Assembly (NCBI GenBank): GCA_026168455.1
Contig: CM047431.1
Location: forward strand, 57,494,910 to 57,558,909
Length of the DNA: 64,000 bases
Reading direction: 5' to 3'
DNA from: Theocolax elegans
Taxonomy: Eukaryota; Arthropoda; Insecta; Hymenoptera; Cerocephalidae
This document shows, in pieces, positions 23,968 through 36,111 of the stretch. How positions within the stretch are numbered: position 1 is the first letter of the stretch; each line of letters starts with the position of its first letter. The position numbers and the translations under genes are program-made. The notes below the pieces were generated by a model that searched no databases, was not told the origin of the DNA, and saw nothing but the letters and a program-made list of their open reading frames with translations.

Positions 23968-24686
23968 TGCTTCCTCATAGAGGAAGCTTTGCAATAATGA
24001 AATTTTTCGACTCGCTAAAAACATGTTTTAAGTATGTTCTAACATATCAGGAGTCGAAATCACGTGTTTTTAGAAAATGTATGGATGTGCATATGTGTGT
24101 TTCTGTGTGTGTGTATGACCATAATACCATCAAAAGTTTTTTTATGTCAGTTGCGAAAAATTGAAACTAATCGAACCCAATTTTCTTATTATGAACAAAA
24201 ACCGCTATCAATTCATTGATAATTATGTGTTCAATATAATAAATTATATAATATAATAAAAAGTAAAAAAACTAATTTTTAATATTTTTAATTGATGTCA
24301 TCTAAAATTATCTGTGCCATTTGACGAAAAATTCAATTTGATTGTACACTATTTTCTTATAATGAAGAAATATTCTTGAAATATTTGAAACAGTAGATTT
24401 TAACTAATATTAATTGAGAATTGACTAAATGACCTTTATTTTTATATTTTAATAATTTTTTTTATTACATTTTTCATATAGATGTGTACTTTTTTTAAAT
24501 GCATTAATTTTTTTAGCTGTAGCTACAAATATAGCTAAATAAATTTCAATCAGAAAAGAATAATATTTTTCGAAATGTTATAACATTTTGTTTTAAATAA
24601 TAAAATAATACTATGTTTGAGTAATACATTACATATGTAGGATCTATATGTTAATTTGAGGAAGCTACGTGCCAATTGGCAGAGGT
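23968..24686 (+). mobile_element. Interspersed AT-rich element ending in a perfect palindrome (copy A)
   Basis: It shares with 55370-55913 and, inverted, with 34190-34655 and 36034-36180 a series of blocks: CTCATAGAG-AAGCTTTG, ATTTTTCGACTCG, TGTATGGATGTGCATATGTG, ACAAAAACCGCT and GAGGAAGC-ACGTGCC. The right end carries the palindrome TGCCAATTGGCA at 24670-24681, followed by GAGGT. Homology stops there in every copy, so this is a true 3' terminus. The left boundary is less certain. No coding capacity. A hairpin terminus resembles Helitrons, but I see no CTRR end, so the class is undetermined. Confidence 0.6.
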
Positions 24687-25060
24687 TTTTTTTCGGATAA
24701 CTTGTGTACAAATTTACCGTTACGTAATTATATCATAGGGGTTAAGTAAATATAAATTTTTAATAATTTTGCAAAAAGTGGTTTGAACGTTTTTTGGGTT
24801 ATTTTATATTTCGTTACGAGGTTAAATTAATGCTGACTCGCTGATAATTATTATAGAAGCCTTTTTGGTTAATATCAATATTAAAAACTTATTAAAAATA
24901 TCTTTAAATATGAACGTATATTCAATTATCAATATTACAACATGCTAATGTGCAAAAATATATTTAATTTTTATTTTTTTTAACAAATTAATAATAGAAT
25001 AGCGTTTATAGGTATCAAAATTAGCTAATAAATAGCTGATAATCGCAATAATTAATTAAC
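24687..25060. other. AT-rich spacer
   Basis: Nothing recognised between copy A and the inverted-repeat element at 25061. Confidence 0.4.
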
Positions 25061-25491
25061 CACATAACTATATGATAATCAATTTATGGCTCTGCATACA
25101 ATGAATTTTTACCATAATACATTTACCGCAGGATACTTCAGGTACCTTTCTATCGAATAAGATGAAATTTTAACAGTAACTATAAAACATCATTCTAATA
25201 TCTACTTGAATAAAGCAGAATCTAAAAATATTGTGATTAAAAAAATTAATTTTCAAAATTATTGCAAAATATTATAAAATTATGTAAAAATCAGGTAAAT
25301 TATCATTTTAAATAAATTTTTTTGAGTGGTTTTAGTAATTCTGCTTCATTCAAGTAGATTAAAATCATATTTAAAAATTACTGTTAAATCTCAGCCTATT
25401 CAATGAAATGGTTCTTGAGATATCCTGCGGTAAATCCATTATGGAAAAAATCAGAGTACGAAGTCTTATAATTAATTAAAATAGTTATGTG
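25061..25491. mobile_element. Inverted-repeat element with arms of about 155 bp
   Basis: Left arm 25061-25222 (CACATAACTA ... AAGCAGAAT) is complemented by right arm 25338-25491 (ATTCTGCTTCATTCAAGTAG ... TAGTTATGTG). Both arms include ACCGCAGGATA and its complement. The divergence between arms suggests an old insertion. Non-coding. Confidence 0.65.
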
Positions 25492-28400
25492 ACATATAAA
25501 TAATATTATTTGTTTAAAAAATTAAGAAATATTTCATTTGTTATAAAAAAAATGATTAATTGTTAATTGAATAGCTTTTTTTTAATTTTTACACTGGCTG
25601 GTCTCTTTTAATATATTAGCTTTGGCGTAACTTACAGCCTTCAGATCAGTTAACACATCTAGCAGGGAATTTACATTTACTACAAATTGATATTTTATTT
25701 CCTCGATTACAAAGAACATTCATTGCATTTTATATTGTATATACAAGTGAAACTTACAGATGGAAGTATAATAATTATTGAAAAAGCCGTAATTCTGCTT
25801 GACGTAGAAGTTAACAACTAGGTAGATCATATTGTGTATTTTCAACCGGAAAAATTTTAATCGTTTTTTTAATCATTTTATATTTCAATATGTATGCGTT
25901 TTGTGCAAAAAATTAAAACCGCTCTAATCATCTATCTGCCTGCTAAATTTGATATTATTGATTTTGACCTTACTTTTTTACTGAACAAAGACTCGTTTAT
26001 AACGCGCTTCTCTTTTTTTGTAAGTTCTATTATTATTATTATAGTACATCATTCGAACATTCAGTATATGCATCGTTAATTGTAGTATCGATCGTAGTAT
26101 AATTCGAATCGAATGAACCTTATAATATAGAAACGTAAGCAAATCATTAGGTATCGTTTGACCAAAATAGAAATAATATTGAAAAACTTTGAATTATAAA
26201 TTTATAAGTTTATCGTAATATCTCCTTCAAAATATATTAATAAATGAGTTTTTATCCAAAATTATAGGTATATATATTATACGGATTTCGAAGTTACATA
26301 CGATTGAAATCTTATCTTAACCTATTTTTGTAGCTGTATTACCTATATATTTAATATATTTACACTCAATTTTAAAACATTTTATTAATTACTTATATTG
26401 TATAACTGTTAACAAACGAAAATTTCACTGCTCATTTAATAACGTAAATGAAAGGTCGAAAATAATCTAGCTAACTAATAATAATCATGCATTCATGCTC
26501 TTTTGCGACGTCGTATACCTATAATATACGTATATTAGATCATAACTTTAAGCCTTGATCTAAAATAATTATTTTTATTTATCAATTGTTCAACAATCAA
26601 GTCTACGCTTCTTCACTCTACGGTAGGAATCAAATGTAAAATGTTCTTCTTCGGTTATCGATCAAACAAACATACTCGTAACTTTGATATGAAAAATATA
26701 TTATTATTTTATCGATTGAACCTTCTTAATACAACCGTTTATTTACCGCTGCTATATACAATAACAATCGTAAATTTTATTGGAATACATCACGATGCTA
26801 GAGATCTGTGCAAACAAAACAACCTGTAATTACTTTCTCTCTTGTTTTTTTCGTTTAAATTTTGAATCTTATCTGAATATGTATGAAACTCGAGTGAAGT
26901 GTCACATTTTTATTATACACGGGATCTAAAGAAATTCATTACAATTTATTAGGCATTGCGCATAGATATGTATATAGGTATATATAATACGTGCGGAGTT
27001 GACGTTGTCGCAATCGCGTGTACACTCACCCTTTGTACAACGTATGCATGTATATTCACACTCGTGTATATATGTGTGTACAGGGGAAAAAGGAAAAAAG
27101 GAGGTTAGTCAAAGCGATATTTCGCGCTTTAACCTTGAAGGATGTATTATAATGTTAAAGCTCGCCACACTCGGGCGCTTGCTGCATACTCTAATAAGCT
27201 TTTTAGATGTTCAACCTAGATATCTCTCCTGGAGGTGCGTGCACACATACACACGCGTACTTTAATATTACGTAGGTGTAAAACTTTCTAGGAAAGAAAC
27301 CGGGGTACATTCGGTGATTTTTATCGGTAATTTACCATCCTTTTTTTTAGTAAAATATTTCTCGTTTTCTTTATATTTTTTATAGTATGTGAATTTTGTG
27401 ATTTACCTGCAGGATTATTTATGAATCGATAATTAATTGGTTAAAACTCGAGTTTTTGTTTTATTCAGATTTTGAATTGTTTTTTAAGTTTTTTTTTTAT
27501 GTTATCGTTGAGCGTATTAGAGTATTAAGCTAAATATATATATGGCGGTGTAAATTTGTTCGAGTTAAAAAAAGTACTCGTTTAAGGGAGAAAAACTGGG
27601 TGACTGACAGATAGAGTTTCATTTCAATCAAGTTAAATATAGAACTTTTAAAGAGTCAAATTATTATACATCAAACGAAACCTTAATTTTCCTTCGTAGG
27701 AGTGGAAAATTATATTGGGATTCGGATGAAACTTTCACATTTAAAATATCTTAGTAATCGACTTAGTTATTTTTTAATGAACACAAGGTTTTTGGTCAAT
27801 ATTAATAAACAAACGATTGTAATTATACAGCGACGTTTCAATGGATAATCTCCATCCCGAATGGGATATATACCTTTATTTGTAATAAAACATATACGTT
27901 AACTACCTTTTGCTTTTGTATTCACATATTTTTAAATTATTTATTAGTTATACAAGATTACGTGCATTAACTGTTTTAATTTTTTAATTATTTTTTTACG
28001 GTTACGCACTTGTAGAATTTTTTAAAATCTTAATAGTTAAGAACTAAGACTAAAACTATAATATATCGAAGAAATACATTATAATAAAAATTAAAATTAA
28101 ATATAATATAATTAAAATAAATTAAAATAAAAGAAATGTTATTATAAGTCAATATGAATTTTTAACGAAACAAACACGATTGCATATTCTCACAAATATT
28201 TTTTTCTCTCAGTGTCATTAATATCGACTAAAACCGATCTTCAAGTAAGAGTAAATTATAATTGAATTCTTTATTTTCCTCGTTTGACAAAGTAGGAAAG
28301 CTTAAACTTGACTTTAGCATGCCGCCTAGTTTGTATAATATAAAACTCGAATAATTCGATCGAGTTTTATAATTGGGTAAATCTACGTATGCGACTCCGA

Positions 28401-28500
28401 ATGAAAAATATATCCGTTATCGAACGATCGAGGTAGCATTATCGAGTAACAGAGTCGAGACGAACGCATATGTTTATAAGAATTCTTTTTTGGATTGCAG
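25492..28500. other. Unannotated AT-rich stretch upstream of the 28.5 kb exon
   Basis: No gene supported. A fragment near 28290-28330 (TTAAACTTGACTTTAGCA) resembles the end of the TTAA elements at 12.5 and 57.9 kb. Frames up to 88 codons lack protein character. Confidence 0.35.
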
Positions 28501-28723
28501 GGTTCGGAGTTGTAATGCAGAAGGTTCGAGGCTCGGGGGATCAGCGAGAGACGACAAAGTGTAGCTCGGCTCGGCCCTCGAGAGAGGAGCCAGGGCTCGA
28601 CGCCGGTCTCGAACGACTCGAGGGCCGGTGAGCAGCAGCGCGTCGGGGCGAGCAGGTCCGTTGCCTCGGCCAGCAGCGATCGGCGAACCTCGCCTCTGCC
28701 AGCGCCGACGAACAGCAGAACAG
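28501..28723 (+). other. Putative internal 5' non-coding exon (CpG-rich, 223 nt)
   Basis: It is preceded by a strong acceptor (TTTTTTGGATTGCAG, ending at 28500) and followed by a donor (CAG|GTAATT at 28724). G+C and CpG rise sharply exactly between these two sites and fall back outside, which strongly supports an exon. All three frames contain stops. The only ATG (28515-28517) opens a 38-codon frame ending in TGA at 28629-28631, an upstream ORF. I therefore read it as untranslated leader. It is followed by CAG-rich, GC-rich sequence up to the donor. It could belong to the same transcript as the 1-834 block, or it could be an alternative leader. No product can be assigned. Confidence 0.6.
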
Positions 28724-29738
28724 GTAATTCACATTTCCTCCTTCACCTTATTGCATCTTACTCTTCTTCCCTTCTTTGCATAGATCTACACAATGTCGAC
28801 TATTACACGTATTACACACATTCTGTGTACGAGTATACTTTGTACTCTCTAAATTCTGACAAGTGATTTTTTCACTCTTAAATAGACCGACTGGTGCAAT
28901 CACTCGTATTAGATTCGTTTTGTTAGCAAATAACTCGTAAAAGAGTCAATTTATGACTCGTAAACAAAGTGTGATTTAAATGACTCGAAGTAAAAGAGTG
29001 AAAGTTCTCTTTTTTCATTATGACACTTTAAAGGGTGAAATCTTCTACTAAATGACTTTTGCACGCTTGCATTAATTATTAATATATGACTTTCAATAAA
29101 TGGCTATAACATTTTATCTAAAATTACTTTACAGTACAGTAAACTTTATGGAATCTTTCGAGGTGACACCTGATTCTCAATAATAGGTTAGGTCGCTTAT
29201 TACTAATTAACGTATTTGACAATTCTGAATCGACAGAAATTTACGAATTTTCATTACAAATCCGGTGGCTTATTATTAGTATGGAATATTTGACACTTTT
29301 AAGAGTGAATAAGTCACTCTTACGAAAAGTGATTTTCACTCGAAGCCGATTGTTGCACTTTTGACTAGTTTATAGAGTGAAATTTCAGAAGAATGAATTA
29401 AGAGAGTATGAATTTTAGATTGCACATCATCATCCAAATTGGATGTAATTCATGGTTTGGTTCGTAGCGATTGATAGATAATATGTTTAATCAATAGATG
29501 AATAGATCCAAATTGAGAGAGCATGGGATACATTGCGTGTTAATATACATGAAAAACATTTGTTTCAGTACCATGAGAAAATTATCTAATTATTAATTTA
29601 AATAATCAATTTACTGCAAATATTGTAGAAATATTATACGTTTTCATTAAATTGAAAATTATTACGTTTAACTAGGGATTCTAACATTAAATTAATTATC
29701 ATTAATTTAAATTAAAATTATTATATTTCACATGCATT

Positions 29739-29760
29739 TGTGTGTGTGTGTGTGTGTGTG
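29739..29760. repeat. (TG)n microsatellite
   Basis: Eleven perfect TG units. Confidence 0.9.
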
Positions 29761-31249
29761 CATTTTTGTTAGAGCTGTTATTATTATGTAAATTTAATCG
29801 CGATTTTTAACGATTTCACAAACGTCAGGTTAATTTTTTAAAATATGTTTCAACACAATTTTCGCGGGTACGCGCTATGTACAACAAGTATTTGAAATAA
29901 AAAATTTTGTTAGACCCACTCCTTGAAGCTATTATCAATAAAATTTGGGAACGAGACTGCAAAAAGTTGTACAATTTATGAGCTGTAACGATTCGAACAA
30001 ATATATACTTAATTTTTTAATTTTCATACCTATACCTGATACGTGATAATATTATTAAACAAATTATTCTAGTGATTCGTTATTTTTATTGCTTCAAAAT
30101 ATAAATGTAAATTGGCATGTTCCTTGTTTTTATTATACTTAATCTCATTTGATACTTATTCAATAAAAATTTTTTTAATTAGTATATAGAAATATGTTGA
30201 AAACAGTATTTCAAAAAATAATTTAAACGTAACGTTTGAGTATCTGGAAGTGCGGAAAATGCGATTAAGCTTATATGCTTTATACTTATACGTATATACA
30301 ATGTTATACAAAACAAGAAAATTCGGATCCGACAGTTGTGCTGTAAAGAAAAATTTCTTAACTTTTTGAACGATTAAAGTGCCAATTTTCGTCGGAATTA
30401 CTCACACTTTGATGTAATCAGAATGTGGGTATGATTATACAGTACCTCATACATACCAGAATAATTTCTACTGGGGTAATCGATATCCATATTGCAAACC
30501 GAATATTATACTTTTTAACGTTAAGAATTGTTTCGAAATATTACTAAATTGTAATAATTTTTACGGAAAATCTTGATGAGTTCTACTCAATTGTGTTCAA
30601 CTCAATCAAATAATCAAGTAATATATTTATAGTAAAGTTTCTATTTAAAATTTAACCGCGTCAGTTGTGTATCGGTTATGCGTAATGTATATAAATTACA
30701 TTTATCTCTAGCGTACTCTGTAATTATTTTCCAAAAAATAAAAATGATAAAGCTACATTTCTTTCGTAATGAAAAAAGTGCAAGATTTTGCGAGCGGGAA
30801 ATTTTTTTCTTAGCCTTGACGTAATGAAAGTGTTCGTATCGCCGATAACCCAACGTACACATACGAACATGATCGCCTCACCCCATTACGTATATATAAA
30901 AAGAATAATAGAAATTGATTAGGCAATTTATCAAAATTACAATGGCTCGAGATATATGTACATAAAAACTCGTTCAAGGGCACAATGAGCGCATCTTCAT
31001 TTAATCCACACATTCGAAATATATATGCATGAGTTGCAATATTATATATATATACGTATATACATGCGTCTATATATATACGAACAGATATATAGAAAAA
31101 GGACGCCTCGTCCTTGATAATTTGCAAAGAAGGGCGCCGCAGCGATGGCTCTAAGGCCATAAGAAACAAAGGAAATACGAATTTCCAGCCAACCACTGCG
31201 CGTTTAATTCGCGAGCCACTGCCGCATTCGCTCGAGGCCAAAAATAACT

Positions 31250-31264
31250 GGGGGGGGGGGGGGG
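31250..31264. repeat. Homopolymer G15
   Basis: Fifteen consecutive G in an AT-rich region. Such runs are often length-polymorphic or mis-sequenced. Confidence 0.9.
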
Positions 31265-31433
31265 AGAGGGAGAGGTCCAAGGTAGAGCTTGGAAAAATTG
31301 AAAACCAGCCAACCCGATTTGTCCTATAATGTACATATACGCTTCACTCTTTTATGCGCGAGAGAACGTATCGTCGACTATTTTTTTTATCCGTTACTTA
31401 TTGGACGACTACCTATAAATTATAATACTCAAG

Positions 31434-32745
31434 TTTTTTACGTCACGACCGAAGAAGAAGCGTTTGACTTGTTTTAACATATGCCTTTCGCGGACCGAAC
31501 GATGGATCTGTTAGCTTTAATATACTCATGTGGATGTAATAATATTTAACAGTTTATCAGTTTTTCATGCACTTATCTATCGGTTTATCGTATGAGGTTT
31601 ACCGATTTACCATTAAATTATTGGATTATTACTCACGCAAGTCATTATTTATTTATTTAAATTATTTATTTCGATAAATAAATGATGTGAGCTTTCTCTA
31701 TATTATTTTGTCATTTCCTCTGAATTTTGTTTAGATTTGTAGTTTCATATTTTAGTTACAATTTTCAGGTTTTTCAAGGTATAGCTTTGTAATCTGATTA
31801 CCATATCGCGTTAACACATCAATCTCTAATAAAAGAAACGCTATTTATTTTTTTTAACAAACAGTGTACTTTATCAAAAAAAAAATTTGTTCTAATTTGT
31901 TTTTATAAATAAATCAACAAGAATTTAGCTATACAATTATATTACCGAGTAAAAATAGTTATTTCCGTATAATTCATAAAAATTAAGTATTTATTAAAAC
32001 TCGCTCTGTAACAATATTCTATTTCCTTTCCACCGTATTTGTCACTTTTTTAATATTTTTAAAAGTTTGCGAAATCATAAGTATAGATTCCTGAATAATG
32101 TTTTATAGTAAAATTTAAGAAAAACTAGAGAAACATTGTTATTTTTTGTTATGTAAATCGCAATTGTGAAAAGTGTTAATGTGATTGGTGAGTAAAGTAT
32201 GGGATTAATCGTTTTAAATAATTTTAGTCGTTATCTACAGATATTTAAAATTTTTGAAAAACATTAATCTCATTCATTAATGTAACAATTAACCTGAATC
32301 TTTGTACCAGCATACATTACGATATAGCTAAAGGAACTGCTTTCGTGTTTCTGCTTAGATTTTAATACAAAATATATTCAATTTTGTATAAACGGTACTT
32401 CTCAGTCAATTTCCCACTTGGATGTTAAAAGAATGTTAATAATTTACTAATTCGTCGGTTGATTGACAATTATTTTAAAATATTTAACTAAAAATCATAA
32501 AAATCTTACATATCGTTATATTCGTTATCTTACATATTTAACAAGCACGTACTTTCCTCGTCGCTATTTCTTGAATGATTATTTTTTAATATTAAGGGAA
32601 GAATTTTTATAACGAGTTTAATAACGAAAATAACATTTGATATATATAAATCCAAGTTACTTTTACAGTTTAACGGGAAGTATAGACCAGCACATTATTA
32701 AAAACCGCTGCCAATTAATTGGCACGTTGCTTCCTTAAATTAACA
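31434..32745. repeat. Tandem duplication unit X, copy 1 (about 1.31 kb)
   Basis: It runs from TTTTTTACGTCACGACCGAA to CCTTAAATTAACA and is repeated almost exactly at 32919-34231. By eye I see one base substitution (32359 versus 33844) plus several one-base length differences in homopolymers and short repeats. Its right end includes the inverted palindromic terminus of the AT-rich family (TGCCAATTAATTGGCA at 32709-32724). The unit is non-coding AT-rich sequence. Confidence 0.9.
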
Positions 32746-32918
32746 GTCATCCGACATTTGTATGTATATTATATAAGTAATTTTTTATATTTAAACAATT
32801 TATGAATTTGAAATAGATTCTTTTCGCTAAATTATATATCTCTATTCTTATTATCCTCGAAAGAAGTATGAAAACTATTTTGAATTTTATCAACGTACTA
32901 TAGAAATTTTAGATCTCA
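32746..32918 (-). mobile_element. Diverged piece of the palindrome-ended family between X copies
   Basis: This corresponds to 34232-34443 after the second X copy. Shared words include ACATTTGTA, ATAGATTCTTTTC and TAGAAATTTTAGATCTCAT. It is strongly diverged and shortened, in sharp contrast to the near-identity of the X units beside it. Confidence 0.5.
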
Positions 32919-34231
32919 TTTTTTACGTCACGACCGAAGAGAAGCGTTTTGACTTGTTTTAAACATATGCCTTTCGCGGACCGAACGATGGATCTGTTAG
33001 CTTTAATATACTCATGTGGATGTAATAATATTTAACAGTTTATCAGTTTTTTCATGCACTTATCTATCGGTTTATCGTATGAGGTTTACCGATTTACCAT
33101 TAAATTATTGGATTATTACTCACGCAAGTCATTATTTTATTTATTTAAATTATTTATTTCGATAAATAAATGATGTGAGCTTTCTCTATATTATTTGTCA
33201 TTTCCTCTGAATTTTGTTTAGATTTGTAGTTTCATATTTTAGTTACAATTTTCAGGTTTTTCAAGGTATAGCTTTGTAATCTGATTACCATATCGCGTTA
33301 ACACATCAATCTCTAATAAAAGAAACGCTATTTATTTTTTTTAACAAACAGTGTACTTTATCAAAAAAAAATTTGTTCTAATTTGTTTTTATAAATAAAT
33401 CAACAAGAATTTAGCTATACAATTATATTACCGAGTAAAAATAGTTATTTCCGTATAATTCATAAAAATTAAGTATTTATTAAAACTCGCTCTGTAACAA
33501 TATTCTATTTCCTTTCCACCGTATTTGTCACTTTTTTAATATTTTTAAAAGTTTGCGAAATCATAAGTATAGATTCCTGAATAATGTTTTATAGTAAAAT
33601 TTAAGAAAAACTAGAGAAACATTGTTATTTTTTGTTATGTAAATCGCAATTGTGAAAAGTGTTAATGTGATTGGTGAGTAAAGTATGGGATTAATCGTTT
33701 TAAATAATTTTAGTCGTTATCTACAGATATTTAAAATTTTTGAAAAACATTAATCTCATTCATTAATGTAACAATTAACCTGAATCTTTGTACCAGCATA
33801 CATTACGATATAGCTAAAGGAACTGCTTTCGTGTTTCTGCTTAAATTTTAATACAAAATATATTCAATTTTGTATAAACGGTACTTCTCAGTCAATTTCC
33901 CACTTGGATGTTAAAAGAATGTTAATAATTTACTAATTCGTCGGTTGATTGACAATTATTTTAAAATATTTAACTAAAAATCATAAAAATCTTACATATC
34001 GTTATATTCGTTATCTTACATATTTAACAAGCACGTACTTTCCTCGTCGCTATTTCTTGAATGATTATTTTTTAATATTAAGGGAAGAATTTTTATAACG
34101 AGTTTAATAACGAAAATAACATTTGATATATATAAATCCAAGTTACTTTTACAGTTTAACGGGAAGTATAGACCAGCACATTATTAAAAACCGCTGCCAA
34201 TTAATTGGCACGTTGCTTCCTTAAATTAACA
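32919..34231. repeat. Tandem duplication unit X, copy 2
   Basis: Second copy of the 31434-32745 unit. Its palindromic end is at 34195-34210. The offset between copies is about 1485 bp. Confidence 0.9.
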
Positions 34232-34655
34232 CGTCAATCCTACATTTGTAATGTATTACTTAAATATAGTATATTATTTTATTATTTAAAACAAAATGTT
34301 ATGATATTTCGAAAAATATGATTCTTTTCTGATTGAAACTTATATATCTAGTAATTTGGCTTATTAATCCTAAACAAAAATTGAAAGATATTGAAAAATA
34401 AAAATTTGAATTTTTCATCAACTGGTATAGAAATTTTAGATCTCATCAATTAGAAATATAAAAAATTATCGTTTTAACTTTTCTTTAAAACTTTTAAAAA
34501 CATTTTCTTCCAAAAATGCTATAAAGTTATTATATTGAATACATAATTATCAATGAATTGACGGCGGTTCTTGTTCATAATAACAAAATTCTGTTGAATT
34601 ATTTTGAATTTTTCACAACATAAAAAAACTTTTGATGGTATTATGGTCATACACA
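34190..34655 (-). mobile_element. Palindrome-ended AT-rich element, inverted copy C
   Basis: Read on the minus strand this matches the 3' half of copies at 23968-24686 and 55370-55913. It includes TGATGGTATTATGG/CCATAATACCATCA, AACAAGAACCGCCGTCAAT-like sequence, TTTCGAAAAATAT and the terminal TGCCAATTAATTGGCA. It overlaps the right end of X copy 2 and leads directly into unit Y. Confidence 0.6.
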
Positions 34656-35517
34656 CATATAACATGTTTTGAACGAGTCGAATAATTTTACTATTACAAA
34701 GCTTTCTCTATGAGCAAAAAATATCATGTTTGTTGTAAATCTATTTATTATTTATTAATTGTTCATTTATGTGCTAAATTTTAGGAAGAAATAATCATTC
34801 GTTTTTTAAACTTAGCTTAAAATCGTGAAAAAATAATAAAATTTATATTTTAACAACAAATAAAAATTTATGTCTAAAATTCGACCCGTAGATAAATCAT
34901 TTATAAGCGCAGGACAACAAACTTATATTATCATAAATTAATGGATTTTTTAAATTATGTTTATACAATGTAGTCAACCCGTTAAAATTCATATGTATAT
35001 TATACAGTAGAATCGTTATTAAATTCTAATTTAACATTTGAAAAAAAAACAGTCTTCGTATCCGACGAATATAGACGAATAGTAAGAAATTACTTTTCTG
35101 TATTGTAATTACATTTAAATAAAAGCTTATACGTACAAAATTAAGTATATTAAATGTAACAATTACATTTTATTTCTATAATTATATATGTTAATTTAAA
35201 ATACTATAACGCTACGTTGAATGTTACAATGTTAATCCTTATGAAACGACAATAATTGCTCAAAAGTCTTAGTAAAATCTACTCAATGAATCTTTATCGT
35301 AAATTTAATCCAAATAATTCAGTAAAACGAAAAAATGTGGTATTAAAAATTATTACATTGCTGTAATAACGTGAATATATACGCAGATTACCATAATTTT
35401 TAGTTTAATATTAAATATTAAAATGTATATATAGGATGTTTTAACACGGTTATAATAAAAATTACGATATAATCCGAATGTATATATACGTTACTATACA
35501 ACAGTATAATCATTTTT

Positions 35518-35535
35518 AATAGAACACTTTCCTCA
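35518..35535. repeat. Target-site duplication of the + strand SINE, left copy
   Basis: AATAGAACACTTTCCTCA, repeated at 35964-35981 and present once as an uninterrupted site at 37008-37025 in unit Y copy 2. Confidence 0.9.
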
Positions 35536-35963
35536 ACCGACACGGTGGCGGAGTGGCGGAGACGCACCTCGGCCGGTCACGGAAGTTAAGCAGCACTGAG
35601 TGCGGTTCGCACTTGGATGGGTTTGGCTTTCGTGGCGGGTTAGGTGTTTTTTCACACTTCACAAACGTGAGCGGGAGGTGTGAAACATTCGGTTTCGGTG
35701 TCAAGGCCTACGCAATGTGACTTTGACACCCAAAAAGAATGTTTCGAATACACCGGCCATCTCGGGTGAGGTTTTCCCTGCTTCACAGGTTTCCCTCATC
35801 CACGGGCATAACCCCGGGCGAATGCGAGATGGTGGGGTTTTTTAAGGGAGGGATAAAGCACCCACACATAGGTGGTAGGTGGACACCGTTAAAGTCCCCC
35901 AGGGGATAAACGGTAGGAAGTGCCAGGAAAAAGAGAGCACAAAATTAAGAATAAAAAAAAAAA
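35536..35963 (+). mobile_element. SINE with 5S rRNA-derived head (full length, plus strand)
   Basis: Starts ACCGACACGGTGGCGGAG, the same first bases as the copy at 18781-19216. The 5S-like section (GGTCACGGAAGTTAAGCAGC, then TGCGGTTCGCACTTGGATGG) lies at about 35571-35622 and covers the A box, intermediate element and C box of the 5S internal promoter. The body shares ACCCCGGGCGAATGCGAGA, CACACATAGGTGGTAG and other blocks with the minus copy. The tail is A-rich and ends in a 12-base A run. An 18-bp target-site duplication flanks it, indicating retrotransposition by LINE enzymes. The short frames across it are not genes. Confidence 0.9.
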
Positions 35964-35981
35964 AATAGAACACTTTCCTCA
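35964..35981. repeat. Target-site duplication of the + strand SINE, right copy
   Basis: AATAGAACACTTTCCTCA directly after the A-run of the SINE. Confidence 0.9.
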
Positions 35982-36034
35982 GTGTAATATTTACTCAACC
36001 GATTAAGATATCGCATTTTAGTCAATTTCGGTTA

Positions 36035-36111
36035 TAGACACACAGAAACACATATATACGCATCCATACATTTTCTAAAAACACATGATTTCGACTCCTA
36101 ACGTGTTAAAA
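36035..36111 (-). mobile_element. Palindrome-ended family fragment between Y copies
   Basis: On the minus strand it matches copy A near 24025-24110 (GTGTTTTTAGAAAATGTATG and GTTTCTGTGTG-like sequence, with GGAGTCGAAATCA). The corresponding segment is deleted before Y copy 1, so the two Y units sit at different points of the decayed element. Confidence 0.55.

Larger units (their letters stand above)
835..28500 (+). other. Putative very long first intron
   Basis: The span runs from the donor at 835 to the acceptor at 28499-28500. No convincing coding exon was seen in between, only AT-rich sequence, microsatellites and short mobile elements. The two exon-like islands at its ends share CpG-rich, multi-stop composition. 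Joining them into one transcript is inference; other exons or genes could lie inside. Confidence 0.25.
28724..31433. other. AT-rich intron-like stretch
   Basis: Contains repeated GACTCGTAA and AGAGTGAA words at 28860-29400, a TG microsatellite at 29739-29760, and a 15-base G run at 31250-31264. No coding exon was identified. The 156-codon minus-strand frame at 30810-31280 has no recognisable features. Confidence 0.4.
34656..36034. repeat. Duplication unit Y, copy 1, carrying a SINE insertion
   Basis: It runs from CATATAACATGTTTT to GTCAATTTCGGTTA and is repeated at 36112-37078. Excluding the inserted SINE with its duplicated target (446 bp), copy 1 is about 0.93 kb. The copies differ by scattered substitutions and a 32-bp segment present only in copy 2 (near 36261-36300). 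The start is homologous to the AT-rich palindrome-ended family in inverse orientation. Confidence 0.88.

Noticed and set aside
30810..31280. 156-codon minus-strand open frame
   Set aside because: Composition follows the local simple sequence (poly-Pro from the G15 run, Tyr/Ile from TA repeats). No domain, no splice context.
31434..34231. Pair of LTRs of a retrotransposon
   Set aside because: The units are in direct orientation and similar, but they are separated by under 200 bp. They show no TG...CA ends, primer-binding site or coding interior.
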